The notes under the pieces: generated by a model | Database searches by the model: none | The model's input: only the letters and a program-made list of their open reading frames with translations | What the model was told of the DNA's origin: nothing | Part shown: positions 17,343 through 24,521 of the stretch, in pieces | Position numbering within the stretch: the stretch's first letter is position 1 | Layout: each line of letters starts with the position of its first letter | Assembly (NCBI GenBank): GCA_009936825.1 | Contig: JAACDV010000086.1 | Location: 1-37,365, forward strand | Origin: Bacteroidota bacterium | Lineage (GTDB): Bacteria; Pseudomonadota; Alphaproteobacteria; Puniceispirillales; Puniceispirillaceae | DNA length: 37,365 bases | Direction: 5' to 3' | Position numbers and translations under genes: made by a program

Positions 17343-17863
17343 GTGGCCCCTTCATTTTGATTGTTGATTTGATCGCCGCCAGATTGTTGGGCTTTGAGGT
17401 GCGGTATCAGCCCCCCATCGGCGATCATAGCAAGCAGGAAATCCGGCAGACTCTCGGTGGTGAATTGGCGCCCGCCAACCGACAAAATACCTTCGGCGAC
17501 ATTAAGCTTCGCCTCAGCAAACTCGTCAATACCACCCAGATCAAGGTCTGGACAAGCCAGCGCAGGCACCCCCAGATTAAGAGCGTTGCGCTGAAAAATA
17601 CCACCAAGCGAGCGCGCAACAACGGCGCGGATACCAAGATGACGCAGCGCCTCACCAGCCTGTTCCCGCGATGATCCAATGCCAAAATTAGCACCAGCAA
17701 GGATGATATCACCATCCTGCACCGCGCCAGCAAAATCAGGCCGCAACGCTTCCAGACAATGGGCGGAAAGTTCAGCCAAGGAGTGGCTCATATAGGCTCC
17801 AGGTGCTAGCAGATCAGTGTCTACCGCATCGCCAAACTGCCAGGATCTACCGCTGATCTGCAT
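17339..17863 (-). CDS. Aconitase-superfamily small (swivel) subunit, LeuD-like
   Basis: This 174-residue swivel domain has N-terminal FGDAVDTDLLAPGAYM and the substrate loop AGANFGIGSSREQAGEAL. SREQA rather than SREHA fits homoaconitase/dimethylmaleate-hydratase-type small subunits rather than classical LeuD. It pairs with the large subunit, whose gene overlaps it by 17 nt. No leuA or leuB is present, so a role in leucine synthesis is unlikely. With the lyase gene overlapping at the other end it probably hydrates an alkyl-maleate to an alkyl-malate. Confidence 0.88.
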   Translation of the reverse strand: MQISGRSWQFGDAVDTDLLAPGAYMSHSLAELSAHCLEALRPDFAGAVQDGDIILAGANFGIGSSREQAGEALRHLGIRAVVARSLGGIFQRNALNLGVPALACPDLDLGGIDEFAEAKLNVAEGILSVGGRQFTTESLPDFLLAMIADGGLIPHLKAQQSGGDQINNQNEGAT

Positions 17864-19199
17864 GGCTCACTTGCTTTATCTTAGAAGTGATCGGTTTTTC
17901 AGGGGACATCTCGCGCGGGTCGGTCAGTATACCTGTTATCGCGGCGGACGCGACCGAGGCTGGTGATGCCAGCCAAACCTGTGAGCCCGGCGCACCCATG
18001 CGGCCCTTAAAATTTCGTGCCGTTGACGAAATCCACACATCACCATCGCTCCGCCGGTCCGGTCCATACCCTGCGCACATGCCGCAGGCGGTTGGTAGGA
18101 ACTGCGCGCCGGCATCTTCAAAAATTTGCATAACGCCTTCGTCGGCTGCGGTGTCGATATCCGCGCGTGACGCCGGTGCGATGAGAAGACGCATAGTGTC
18201 AGCAATTTTGCGGCCCTCCAGAATTGCTGCGGCGGCCCGAAGATCATCAATTTTTGCCCCCGTGCAAGCACCGATATAGGCAATGTTGAATTTGGTCGGT
18301 TCATGCGCGTTGATTGCTGTTGAATTGGCCGGGCTGTGCGGGGCGGCGGCCTGAGGCGCCAGCTGGTCTAAATCCACGTCGAAATGGGTTCCATCATGAC
18401 TGCCGGGGTCGCTCTGTAACGCGCTGAAAGGTATTTCGTCCCTCAAACTGGAGGGCATATTTGAGCCGGTTGTGCGTTCGGCCAGCCATTCTGCGGTAAC
18501 GGCGTCGGGGGCAATCATGCCAACCTGCGCACCCAGCTCAGCAGCCATATTGCATAGGGTCATTCGCGCCTGCATCGCCAGACCTGCACTCGCAGACCCG
18601 CCAAATTCGATCGCCTGATACCCGGCCATGTCCATGCCATATTGCCCGCATAGATAAAGGATGATGTCTTTGGCAAACACCTGCTGATCCAGCGTACCGT
18701 GCAAATTCGCCAGATGCGTTTTGGGAACCTTCACCCAGATTCTGCCGGTCGCCGCAACCCCCGCCATATCGGTAGCACCAACACCAAACATATAAGCCCC
18801 GAACGCTCCACCAGTGGGTGAATGGCTGTCGCCGCCAACCACCAGCATTCCAGGCTGCAGCAATCCTGACTCGGGAAGAACAACGTGGCAAATCCCCATC
18901 TCGGGATAGAAATTCTGGATGCCCTGATCGGTTACCCACTGTTTGGTAAATCTTTGAATTTCGCGGCTGGCATCATCATGCGCCGGAACATAATGATCGG
19001 TGATGACAACCAATTTTTCAGGATGTTTTAACGACATTCCCAGCGCATCAAGTTTTGGTGCAAGGCGGCGCGGACCGCTGCTGTCATGCACCATAGCCAG
19101 ATCAACCTCGCAAGACAGATAATCGCCCTGCTTGATAGGGTGTGCGGCGGTATTGCTGCCACTAGCACGGCTGAGGATTTTTTCCACAATTGTGGGCAT
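17847..19199 (-). CDS. Aconitase-superfamily large subunit, LeuC-like (dimethylmaleate hydratase type)
   Basis: This 450-residue large subunit carries the three [4Fe-4S] cysteines: Cys312 in IGACTGAK, and Cys372 and Cys375 in ACGMCAGYGPDR. Other family motifs are VVGGDSHSPTGGAFGAYMFGVGATD near residue 121 and VHDSSGPRR near 37. GACTGAK replaces the GSCTNGR of leucine-pathway LeuC, which places it with catabolic hydratases of the DmdA/homoaconitase group. It is the first gene of the minus-strand pathway operon, about 120 nt downstream of a good promoter. Ribosome site is weak (AGG at about -14). Likely reaction: stereospecific hydration of a substituted maleate. Confidence 0.88.
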   Translation of the reverse strand: MPTIVEKILSRASGSNTAAHPIKQGDYLSCEVDLAMVHDSSGPRRLAPKLDALGMSLKHPEKLVVITDHYVPAHDDASREIQRFTKQWVTDQGIQNFYPEMGICHVVLPESGLLQPGMLVVGGDSHSPTGGAFGAYMFGVGATDMAGVAATGRIWVKVPKTHLANLHGTLDQQVFAKDIILYLCGQYGMDMAGYQAIEFGGSASAGLAMQARMTLCNMAAELGAQVGMIAPDAVTAEWLAERTTGSNMPSSLRDEIPFSALQSDPGSHDGTHFDVDLDQLAPQAAAPHSPANSTAINAHEPTKFNIAYIGACTGAKIDDLRAAAAILEGRKIADTMRLLIAPASRADIDTAADEGVMQIFEDAGAQFLPTACGMCAGYGPDRRSDGDVWISSTARNFKGRMGAPGSQVWLASPASVASAAITGILTDPREMSPEKPITSKIKQVSHADQR

Positions 19200-19326
19200 G
19201 CGATGTTTCTGCCTAGGAAATTGGTTTAAAACGCGTTCTTTGCCCGATCAAAGCCGTTTTCATCTAAATTAATTTTTACGTTAATTCTTAACCAGATATA
19301 TTAGTTAATAATTAGAGAACTAAGGT

Positions 19327-19356
19327 ATCATAACATGTTGACGGGTCAAACGACAA
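19327..19356 (-). promoter_or_regulatory. Sigma-70-type promoter for the LeuC-like operon
   Basis: On the minus strand, -35 TTGTCG (19351-19356) is separated by 18 nt from -10 TATGAT (19327-19332, 5 of 6 to consensus). The predicted transcript would start near 19320 and carry a leader of about 120 nt before the ATG at 19199. The spacer contains a perfect inverted repeat. Confidence 0.55.
19338..19349. promoter_or_regulatory. Inverted-repeat operator candidate between divergent promoters
   Basis: TTGAC-GG-GTCAA is a perfect palindromic pair of 5-bp arms. It lies inside the -35/-10 spacer of the minus-strand promoter and covers the -35 hexamer of the plus-strand promoter. A dimeric repressor bound here would block both directions. 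The regulator is not encoded in the window. Confidence 0.5.
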
Positions 19357-19366
19357 AACTTGTAAA
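19338..19366 (+). promoter_or_regulatory. Weak sigma-70-type promoter for the SDR gene
   Basis: On the plus strand, TTGACG (19338-19343, 5 of 6) is followed after 17 nt by TGTAAA (19361-19366, 4 of 6). It would give a leader of about 170 nt before the SDR start. The remaining part of 19200-19545 is AT-rich and holds no gene I can support. Confidence 0.4.
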
Positions 19367-19545
19367 TAGAGATTACTATGCTCGGTGAAATGCGATTTGA
19401 TTTTCGATGATTAGCGCTTCATTATAAATATCTTGGCATTATGGGTTCTTGGTATTCTTGCTTTTGCTAATTATCCCTCGCTCAAGATATTAGGGTCTCG
19501 AAATATAGAAGCCAAAAATAAAGTGCAAAAAAAGTTTGGGTTCAG

Positions 19546-20298
19546 GTGCAAAAACAATCAGTGAAAACGGCCATTGTTACCGGTGCGCAGCAGGGCATAG
19601 GCGCTGCAGTTGTAAAAGCTTTGATAAGTCAAAAAGTCAATGTGGTCATGAATTACCTTGATGATGACAGTTTGGTCAGCGAATTCGTTGAGGAGGGTGA
19701 ATCCGTTGGCGTTAAGGTCATGGCGGTTCAAGGCGACGTTGCGAATGAGCAAACTGTAATGAGGCTTGTTGACTGCGCTGAGGAGTTTGGCGGCGTCAAT
19801 TATCTGGTGAGTAATGCTGCGATTTTCCCCAGAGTTCCGCTGCTGGACATGTCGGTAGATGAATGGGATGCCGTGTTGAACGTAAATTTGAAAGCGTGCT
19901 TCATGTTGATAAAGGCTGCGGCAACCAAGATGGTCGAAAATGGTGGTGGCGGCTCAATTGTCACTCTATCATCGGGTGTGGCGATCAAAGGCACCGTTGA
20001 TGGCGCCCATTACAGCGCGAGTAAAAGCGGCCTTTTGGGTTTGACAAAATCAGCCGCGTTAGAACTGGCGACGCACGGAATTAGGGCTAATGTGGTTGCG
20101 CCGGGTCTAGTGGATACTGACCAGCCGCGCGGTGCCTTTTCCGAGATGGAGATGGACGGCTTATGGCAGGGTCATCCGCTGGCAGGCAAGACCGAGGCTG
20201 GCGATATTGCGTATATGGTGAGTTTTCTTTTATCAGATAAAGCGCGCCGCATAACGGGACAAATTATCCACGTAAATGGTGGTGCCCTGATGCCATAA
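19546..20298 (+). CDS. Short-chain dehydrogenase/reductase (classical SDR)
   Basis: This 250-residue classical SDR has cofactor motif TGAQQGIG (residues 12-19), SNAA in place of NNAG, a catalytic Ser in TLSSGVAIKG, YSASK (about 158-162), and the C-terminal ITGQIIHVNGGALMP. It should be an NAD(P)-dependent oxidoreductase of alcohol or ketone groups, FabG-like in overall form. The start is GTG 19546; a GTG at 19561 (giving MKTAIVTG) is an equally plausible alternative, and neither has a strong ribosome site. It is transcribed divergently from the LeuC-like operon and shares its control region, so it may act on an intermediate of that pathway. Confidence 0.9.
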   Translation: MQKQSVKTAIVTGAQQGIGAAVVKALISQKVNVVMNYLDDDSLVSEFVEEGESVGVKVMAVQGDVANEQTVMRLVDCAEEFGGVNYLVSNAAIFPRVPLLDMSVDEWDAVLNVNLKACFMLIKAAATKMVENGGGGSIVTLSSGVAIKGTVDGAHYSASKSGLLGLTKSAALELATHGIRANVVAPGLVDTDQPRGAFSEMEMDGLWQGHPLAGKTEAGDIAYMVSFLLSDKARRITGQIIHVNGGALMP

Positions 20299-20335
20299 AA
20301 ACCTGAAGCCAACAAAGACTATCGGGGGACTATGG

Positions 20336-21136
20336 CTATAGAAGTTCCGTAAGTGCCAGATTTTGGGAATGAATGCAGGTTGAAATATTCTTCGTCCACC
20401 GGATTGCGTTGCATCGTGCGGGCCCGGTTGGAGATGCCTGTAAGGCGCGGAGTTCGGGCGCCATGACGTCCAATTTTCCCGCACCATATCTTGGATCATG
20501 GATTGCGATATTTTCCATATGTGACTGGAATATTTCTACCTTACGCGATCCTGTTTCGGGGTTTGGGAGAATGCGCATCGTATAGAATGTTGAAAATGCT
20601 GGCAGATTTTTGGCCGGTTCATTTTTGTCAGCCACTTCCATTGAGATATGAAAAACCGGCGCGCCAAGACGTGAAACCTTACCCGTCATTCGGTCGCCTT
20701 CGGTAACCCCATTAATCGGGTCCGGCGGGGTTAACCAGATGGAGGCACCAAGTTGCGGCCATCCAAACATCTCGCGCCCTACCGCAATTTCGGCGTCTGA
20801 ATCACAATATAAGAAGGGGTCATAAAACCCTTCCACCCCTTCAAATTTTACCGCCAAGGCAACAACTGCCTCGCGCACCAGCGTGCGTTCGGGATGGCGG
20901 GCGGCAAAATCTGCGCCAAGACCGATGTCACATACCAATTCATGAATGGTAAAGCGAACTGGCGCGCCGGCTATTGGCTCAAGGGGAGCTGGCACCAGTT
21001 TTGCGATTTCAGCTTGGTTGCAATCAGCGACCAGGTTCAAAGATCTACCGGCAAAATTCCAAGGAGGAGGTCCGTAAAGTGAAGCCTCGCCGGTGCTATT
21101 TAATGGCGCTACAAAGCCCTTAAGTGAGTCGGCCAT
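20336..21136 (-). CDS. Acetoacetate decarboxylase-fold protein lacking the catalytic Lys
   Basis: This 266-residue protein has the ADC-family core YGPPPWNFAGRSLNLV, EGFYDPFLYCDSDAEIAVGRE and APVFHISMEV. In acetoacetate decarboxylase the next segment contains the Schiff-base lysine pair (GxPKK). Here it reads GREMFGWPQLGAS, so Gln128-Leu129 stand in their place. Decarboxylation by the known imine mechanism is therefore not expected; a hydratase, aldolase-like or binding role is possible. It is the last gene of a three-gene minus-strand unit (methyltransferase, small helical protein, this one), with the stop of the small gene directly abutting its ATG (TAAATG). It is convergent with the SDR gene. 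Confidence 0.8.
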   Translation of the reverse strand: MADSLKGFVAPLNSTGEASLYGPPPWNFAGRSLNLVADCNQAEIAKLVPAPLEPIAGAPVRFTIHELVCDIGLGADFAARHPERTLVREAVVALAVKFEGVEGFYDPFLYCDSDAEIAVGREMFGWPQLGASIWLTPPDPINGVTEGDRMTGKVSRLGAPVFHISMEVADKNEPAKNLPAFSTFYTMRILPNPETGSRKVEIFQSHMENIAIHDPRYGAGKLDVMAPELRALQASPTGPARCNAIRWTKNISTCIHSQNLALTELL

Positions 21137-21406
21137 TTATGTGTTGAGCCCGTCCGGCATTGCCGGTGACGCCATGGCAGCAAAGACCCTCGATACAAAA
21201 GCATCGCGTTCAGCCAGCCGGGTCTCATCAAAAGCGGCAGCTTCAATTTTCTCGTCAAGCAGAGCGAGATCAGTGCCACCTTCAATCAAGATATTCTCCA
21301 GTGTTTTCTGCCGGTCACGCATGGCATACACTTCGGTAGCTAGGGCAACAATAACGCGCATCATGTCGGTCTTTGCTACATCGGAAAAATAATCAGAACT
21401 CGCCAT
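21137..21406 (-). CDS. Small helical hypothetical protein between methyltransferase and ADC-like genes
   Basis: This 89-residue protein has no domain I recognise. It appears almost wholly alpha-helical with charged heptad-like stretches (VYAMRDRQKTLENILIEG and LLDEKIEAAAFDETRLAERD), no Cys, no signal peptide and no membrane segment. It is real by context: it starts 3 nt after the methyltransferase stop and its stop abuts the ADC-like start, with no reading frame of similar length opposite that fits. It may be a subunit or chaperone of one of its neighbours. Confidence 0.65.
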   Translation of the reverse strand: MASSDYFSDVAKTDMMRVIVALATEVYAMRDRQKTLENILIEGGTDLALLDEKIEAAAFDETRLAERDAFVSRVFAAMASPAMPDGLNT

Positions 21407-21409
21407 GGC

Positions 21410-22483
21410 TCAAACCTCCGGCTTAACGCCCATTGTCACATGATACTGAAATTTGCCCATGTAGTTTCCTTTGGCACCACCCCATTCAGAATGGGCTTCT
21501 ACCAACTCCGCATTCAGGCCAGCATCCTCATATGTCTTAATCAGGTCCATTTCGTGATAGTCCCGCCAGAACGGTTCGCCATTATGCTCGGTGTCCCAAT
21601 CCATTAGAAACGCGCTTAGCGGATCAAGGCTGGAATAGCTTGGTAATTCTAGGTTGGCCATAACGCCGCCCGGGGCCAGCACACGCGCCGCCTCGCTAAC
21701 GATGTTTTGGATGGCTTTTGTTGGCACCTCGTGAAGCAGCAGCATGCAATATACAAGGTCGAAATGATCGTCCGGAAACCGCATATCCTCAGCGTTCATT
21801 TGCTGAAAATGCATTGGCTTGCCATTTTTCACCGCCCTTTGTCGGGCGAATTTCAGCATTGGAGCAGCAAGGTCAATGCCCCAATGCTCTGCATCAGGTA
21901 ACGCATCCATGATAGGGTAGGCTTTATAGGCAGGGCCGCACCCTAGATACAAAACGCGCTTGATTGGTTTTTCCGGCAGAACATTGCGCAAAGCCCGGCC
22001 CATCTCGTCACCAGCTTTGCCATAGCGGTGCATCGTGTAGGTGGCAACGCCAACTTCATAGGTTGGCCCGGCAATTGTACTTTTATGAAAATTGCCCGGC
22101 TGCAGATGAAATTCCGTATTGTCATAATAATCAGGCATTGGCATGGCTGGATCCAGTGTGAGCGAGCCCGGCGCCGCATATTCGGCGTCCATCGTAGCTT
22201 CCATTTCTGGCTTGTTTTGATTTAGCCCGAAAATCACTTCGCGCCACATCGCTTCTTGGCTAAGGCGCTGCAACCCTCTGGATGTTTGATAGAGGGGGTC
22301 CGCATCCAGCCGGTTTTTCATGAAACCGCTATCGCGAAGCTGTGTTTCTGATGGTTTTGTTGCTGCGCGCCAATCATCGAAATTTTGACGAAGTTGCGGC
22401 ATTATATTGCCCGCAACGAACACTTTCAGCCCTTCAACCAGGTCGAGCCGTGCCTGATGCTCTCTATTAAGCCGTAAATCCAT
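21410..22483 (-). CDS. Class I SAM-dependent methyltransferase with N-terminal extension
   Basis: This protein of about 357 residues has a SAM-binding domain in its second half: motif I VLYLGCGPAYKAYPI (a variant of DxGxGxG), WGIDLAAPML, MRFPDDHFDLVYCMLLLHEV and LAPGGVMANLELP. The first 150 or so residues are a separate, mostly helical region without a known signature. The ATG at 22483 is chosen for GAGG about 10 nt upstream; an ATG at 22540 would add 19 residues but lacks a ribosome site. It leads the unit with the small helical protein and ADC-like protein. A small-molecule carboxylate or keto acid is a plausible methyl acceptor, but this is a guess. Confidence 0.82.
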   Translation of the reverse strand: MDLRLNREHQARLDLVEGLKVFVAGNIMPQLRQNFDDWRAATKPSETQLRDSGFMKNRLDADPLYQTSRGLQRLSQEAMWREVIFGLNQNKPEMEATMDAEYAAPGSLTLDPAMPMPDYYDNTEFHLQPGNFHKSTIAGPTYEVGVATYTMHRYGKAGDEMGRALRNVLPEKPIKRVLYLGCGPAYKAYPIMDALPDAEHWGIDLAAPMLKFARQRAVKNGKPMHFQQMNAEDMRFPDDHFDLVYCMLLLHEVPTKAIQNIVSEAARVLAPGGVMANLELPSYSSLDPLSAFLMDWDTEHNGEPFWRDYHEMDLIKTYEDAGLNAELVEAHSEWGGAKGNYMGKFQYHVTMGVKPEV

Positions 22484-22612
22484 AACATTAAGCCTCTGAC
22501 AGTTTACCTTGGATGGTTCGATCTCAAGTCTACACATCATTACAAATCGCTGTCTAGGGCTACACGCCTAATCGCGAATCATGCCTTACCAGAATAATTT
22601 ACCACCTTGATT

Positions 22613-22631
22613 TGGCAGGTGCGTCGTGCCA
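22613..22631. promoter_or_regulatory. Inverted repeat in the methyltransferase/hydrolase divergent region
   Basis: TGGCA-N9-TGCCA lies in the intergenic region between the divergent starts at 22483 and 22692. It could be a dimeric regulator site. It does not match the sigma-54 consensus because the -12 TTGC element is absent at the right spacing. Confidence 0.3.
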
Positions 22632-22691
22632 GCTTTTGGCTCCCTAAATTTTGCTGAATTATTCAACAAGTAATCTGAGAGGATACAACTC

Positions 22692-23495
22692 ATGAACCGC
22701 GTGAAGAGGGGCTATTTTGAGTATCCGTTCGGCCAGTTGCATTACAGGTCAATAAATCTGGACCGTGATTTACCGCTGCTGATCATGTTTCATCAGTCGC
22801 CGCTTTCCTCACGAAATTATCAGGCCGTGTTACCGTTCTTGGGTGATAACTTCAGGGTTGTGGCAATCGACACTCCGGGTTTTGGGCAGTCGGATTTGCC
22901 TGCTGAGACATGGGAGGTAGATGATTATGGCAGGCTAGCGGGGTATGTTGCGGATTCGCTGAACAGCCAAAAATTTCTTCTCTTTGGCCGTGCAACCGGC
23001 GCAGTTTTTGCCTTTGCGGCGAGCTTGCTGTTTCCCGATAGGGTGGACAAGTTGGTGCTTCATGGCATGCCGGTTTATACGCCAGAAGAGCGTGAGAACA
23101 GATTGGCTTCATTTGCACCACCGTATGAAATCAGCAATGACGGCAAGCATTTTGACTGGATTTGGTCGCGTATTCATTCTGAATACCCTTGGATAGGAGC
23201 GGATTTGGCAACGCATTTTAGTAAAGATTTTCTTGATGCCGGGCCAGATTTTGCGACTTCCTACAGGGCAATTTGGCGATATGATTTGCCGGAAATTTTT
23301 GCTGCCGCTGGCTCAAAATTGACCGCGCCTACGTTAGTGATCGGCGGTAGTGAGGACAGGATTGGCTTTATGCACGAGCGTGTCACGTCGCTGCTAACGG
23401 GCGCAGAACATTGTGTTATTGAAGGAGCAACCGATTTTGTCGCTGAGCAGGATCCTGCTGGATTTGCCACACGCCTGACCTCGTTTTTAAAATAA
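22692..23495 (+). CDS. Alpha/beta-hydrolase-fold protein with degenerate catalytic triad (1)
   Basis: This 267-residue protein has a clear alpha/beta-hydrolase fold. The oxyanion strand is IMFHQSPLSS, then AIDTPGFGQSD, then the nucleophile elbow. The elbow reads LFGRATGAV, so Ala101 replaces the usual Ser of GxSxG. Asp222 is present in GGSEDRIG, but the C-terminal His position reads EGATDFVAE (Thr247 or so). Two of three triad residues are missing, so a normal esterase or C-C hydrolase is not expected. GAGG 9 nt before ATG 22692 gives a good start. It is the first gene of a plus-strand unit and is related to the protein at 25913-26746. Confidence 0.82.
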   Translation: MNRVKRGYFEYPFGQLHYRSINLDRDLPLLIMFHQSPLSSRNYQAVLPFLGDNFRVVAIDTPGFGQSDLPAETWEVDDYGRLAGYVADSLNSQKFLLFGRATGAVFAFAASLLFPDRVDKLVLHGMPVYTPEERENRLASFAPPYEISNDGKHFDWIWSRIHSEYPWIGADLATHFSKDFLDAGPDFATSYRAIWRYDLPEIFAAAGSKLTAPTLVIGGSEDRIGFMHERVTSLLTGAEHCVIEGATDFVAEQDPAGFATRLTSFLK

Positions 23496-23524
23496 TAGAT
23501 GCGCTAATTTAATATTACCTAATG

Positions 23525-23540
23525 ATGAAAGCACTTTCAT
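23525..23540. promoter_or_regulatory. Palindrome resembling a LacI-family operator
   Basis: ATGAAAG-CA-CTTTCAT is a perfect 7-bp inverted repeat with a 2-nt centre, in the gap between the first alpha/beta-hydrolase and the class II aldolase. LacI-family operators often read TGAAAGCGCTTTCA; here the centre is CA. No LacI-type gene is in the window. Confidence 0.35.
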
Positions 23541-23576
23541 TTGCGGGGCTATCTTTTGTCTGTTAGCGTTTATCTC

Positions 23577-24314
23577 ATGAATAAAAGTGATCATAAAAAG
23601 CCCCAATCGGGTCATGATGAAATGGCCGCCGAGATGGTAAGGGGGTTCAAAGTCCTTGACGCAGACGGACAGAATAGTGGCATCGCCGGACATCTGACCG
23701 CTAGGATAGGCGATACAGATCAGCTTCTTGGCCATCAATACGGGTTGTCGTTTGATGAGGTAGGGCTTGCAGATATTCGGCTGGCCGGGTTTGATCTTGC
23801 TGAGGCAAAGCAAAAATTGGTTAGTCCATCGCTTGCTTTTCATGTGGCACTTTATCAAGCACGCCCCGACATCGGTGCGATTGTGCATACCCATCCAGAT
23901 CAGGTAATCGCCTTTAGCGCAACCGGGTCGCGTTTTAATCCGGTTTTTCAAAGTGCATTGATGCTGTATCGAAAGGTGCAGCATTATGATTATTATGATG
24001 GCATTGTTGAATCAAATGCTTTGGGGCAAAAATTTGCCAGACATTTGGGTGATGGTCAGGTCCTGCTGCTTAAAAATCATGGATTGATATCGGTAGGCAA
24101 AACCATTGCTGATGCGATTTGTGCTGCGGTTATTTTTCATCAAAATTGCCGAATTCAACTCACCGCCATGGTATCTGGCAGCGTTTTAGGATTTGACGAG
24201 GATGAATCGCAGCATGAGACCTTGCAACAAGCCGCTGATTTTTTGGCAAGTGAGCAAATCGTCAAGATGCGGTTTGAACAATTGGTAAGAGCGACGCAAA
24301 AAAGCATTTCATAA
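23577..24314 (+). CDS. Class II aldolase/adducin family protein (second copy)
   Basis: This protein of about 245 residues has zinc ligands in AIVHTHPDQV and LLKNHGLISVG. As in the first copy the FucA catalytic Glu position is not conserved (SPSLAFHVAL). It is clearly distinct from the copy at 11068-11826. ATG 23577 is preferred over a TTG at 23541, which would overlap the palindrome; neither has a strong ribosome site. It precedes the small subunit and amidase genes, so it probably handles a hydroxy acid derived from an amide. Confidence 0.85.
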   Translation: MNKSDHKKPQSGHDEMAAEMVRGFKVLDADGQNSGIAGHLTARIGDTDQLLGHQYGLSFDEVGLADIRLAGFDLAEAKQKLVSPSLAFHVALYQARPDIGAIVHTHPDQVIAFSATGSRFNPVFQSALMLYRKVQHYDYYDGIVESNALGQKFARHLGDGQVLLLKNHGLISVGKTIADAICAAVIFHQNCRIQLTAMVSGSVLGFDEDESQHETLQQAADFLASEQIVKMRFEQLVRATQKSIS

Positions 24315-24323
24315 GGATAAAAA

Positions 24324-24521
24324 ATGGCGCGAACAAAACTGGGTGATGATCATTGGCACGTAATAGCGCGCCGCGCTGGTTTGGACGGGGATGCGCTGGA
24401 TGGTGAAAAGATTGTCAAAGCGATTGACCGCCTCGGAATTTTGACACAAAGACTTGATGATTGCGCGGCGGGGCAAAGCGAACAGGCGTCGATATTTGAT
24501 GCAGACCGGTTCAGTAAATGA
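24324..24521 (+). CDS. Small GatC/AtzG-like amidase accessory subunit
   Basis: This 65-residue protein overlaps the amidase start by ATGA. The sequence is a helical segment (AIDRLGILTQRLDDCAAG) followed by an extended tail (ASIFDADRF), the layout seen in AtzG and GatC, which wrap around their amidase subunit. Sequence identity to either family is low by eye; the assignment rests on layout, size and gene position. AAGGAT lies about 7 nt before the ATG. Confidence 0.6.
   Translation: MARTKLGDDHWHVIARRAGLDGDALDGEKIVKAIDRLGILTQRLDDCAAGQSEQASIFDADRFSK

Noticed and set aside
17339..19199. Leucine biosynthesis leuCD
   Set aside because: No leuA or leuB nearby, cluster motifs differ (GACTGAK, SREQA), and the genes overlap a lyase and hydantoinase genes, so a catabolic hydratase fits better.
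22613..22631. Sigma-54 promoter suggested by TGGCA
   Set aside because: The -12 TTGC element is absent at the required spacing; it is better read as an inverted repeat.
23487..23984. 165-codon minus-strand frame
   Set aside because: It is antisense to the class II aldolase with HTHP and NHG motifs; no start signal or family match.
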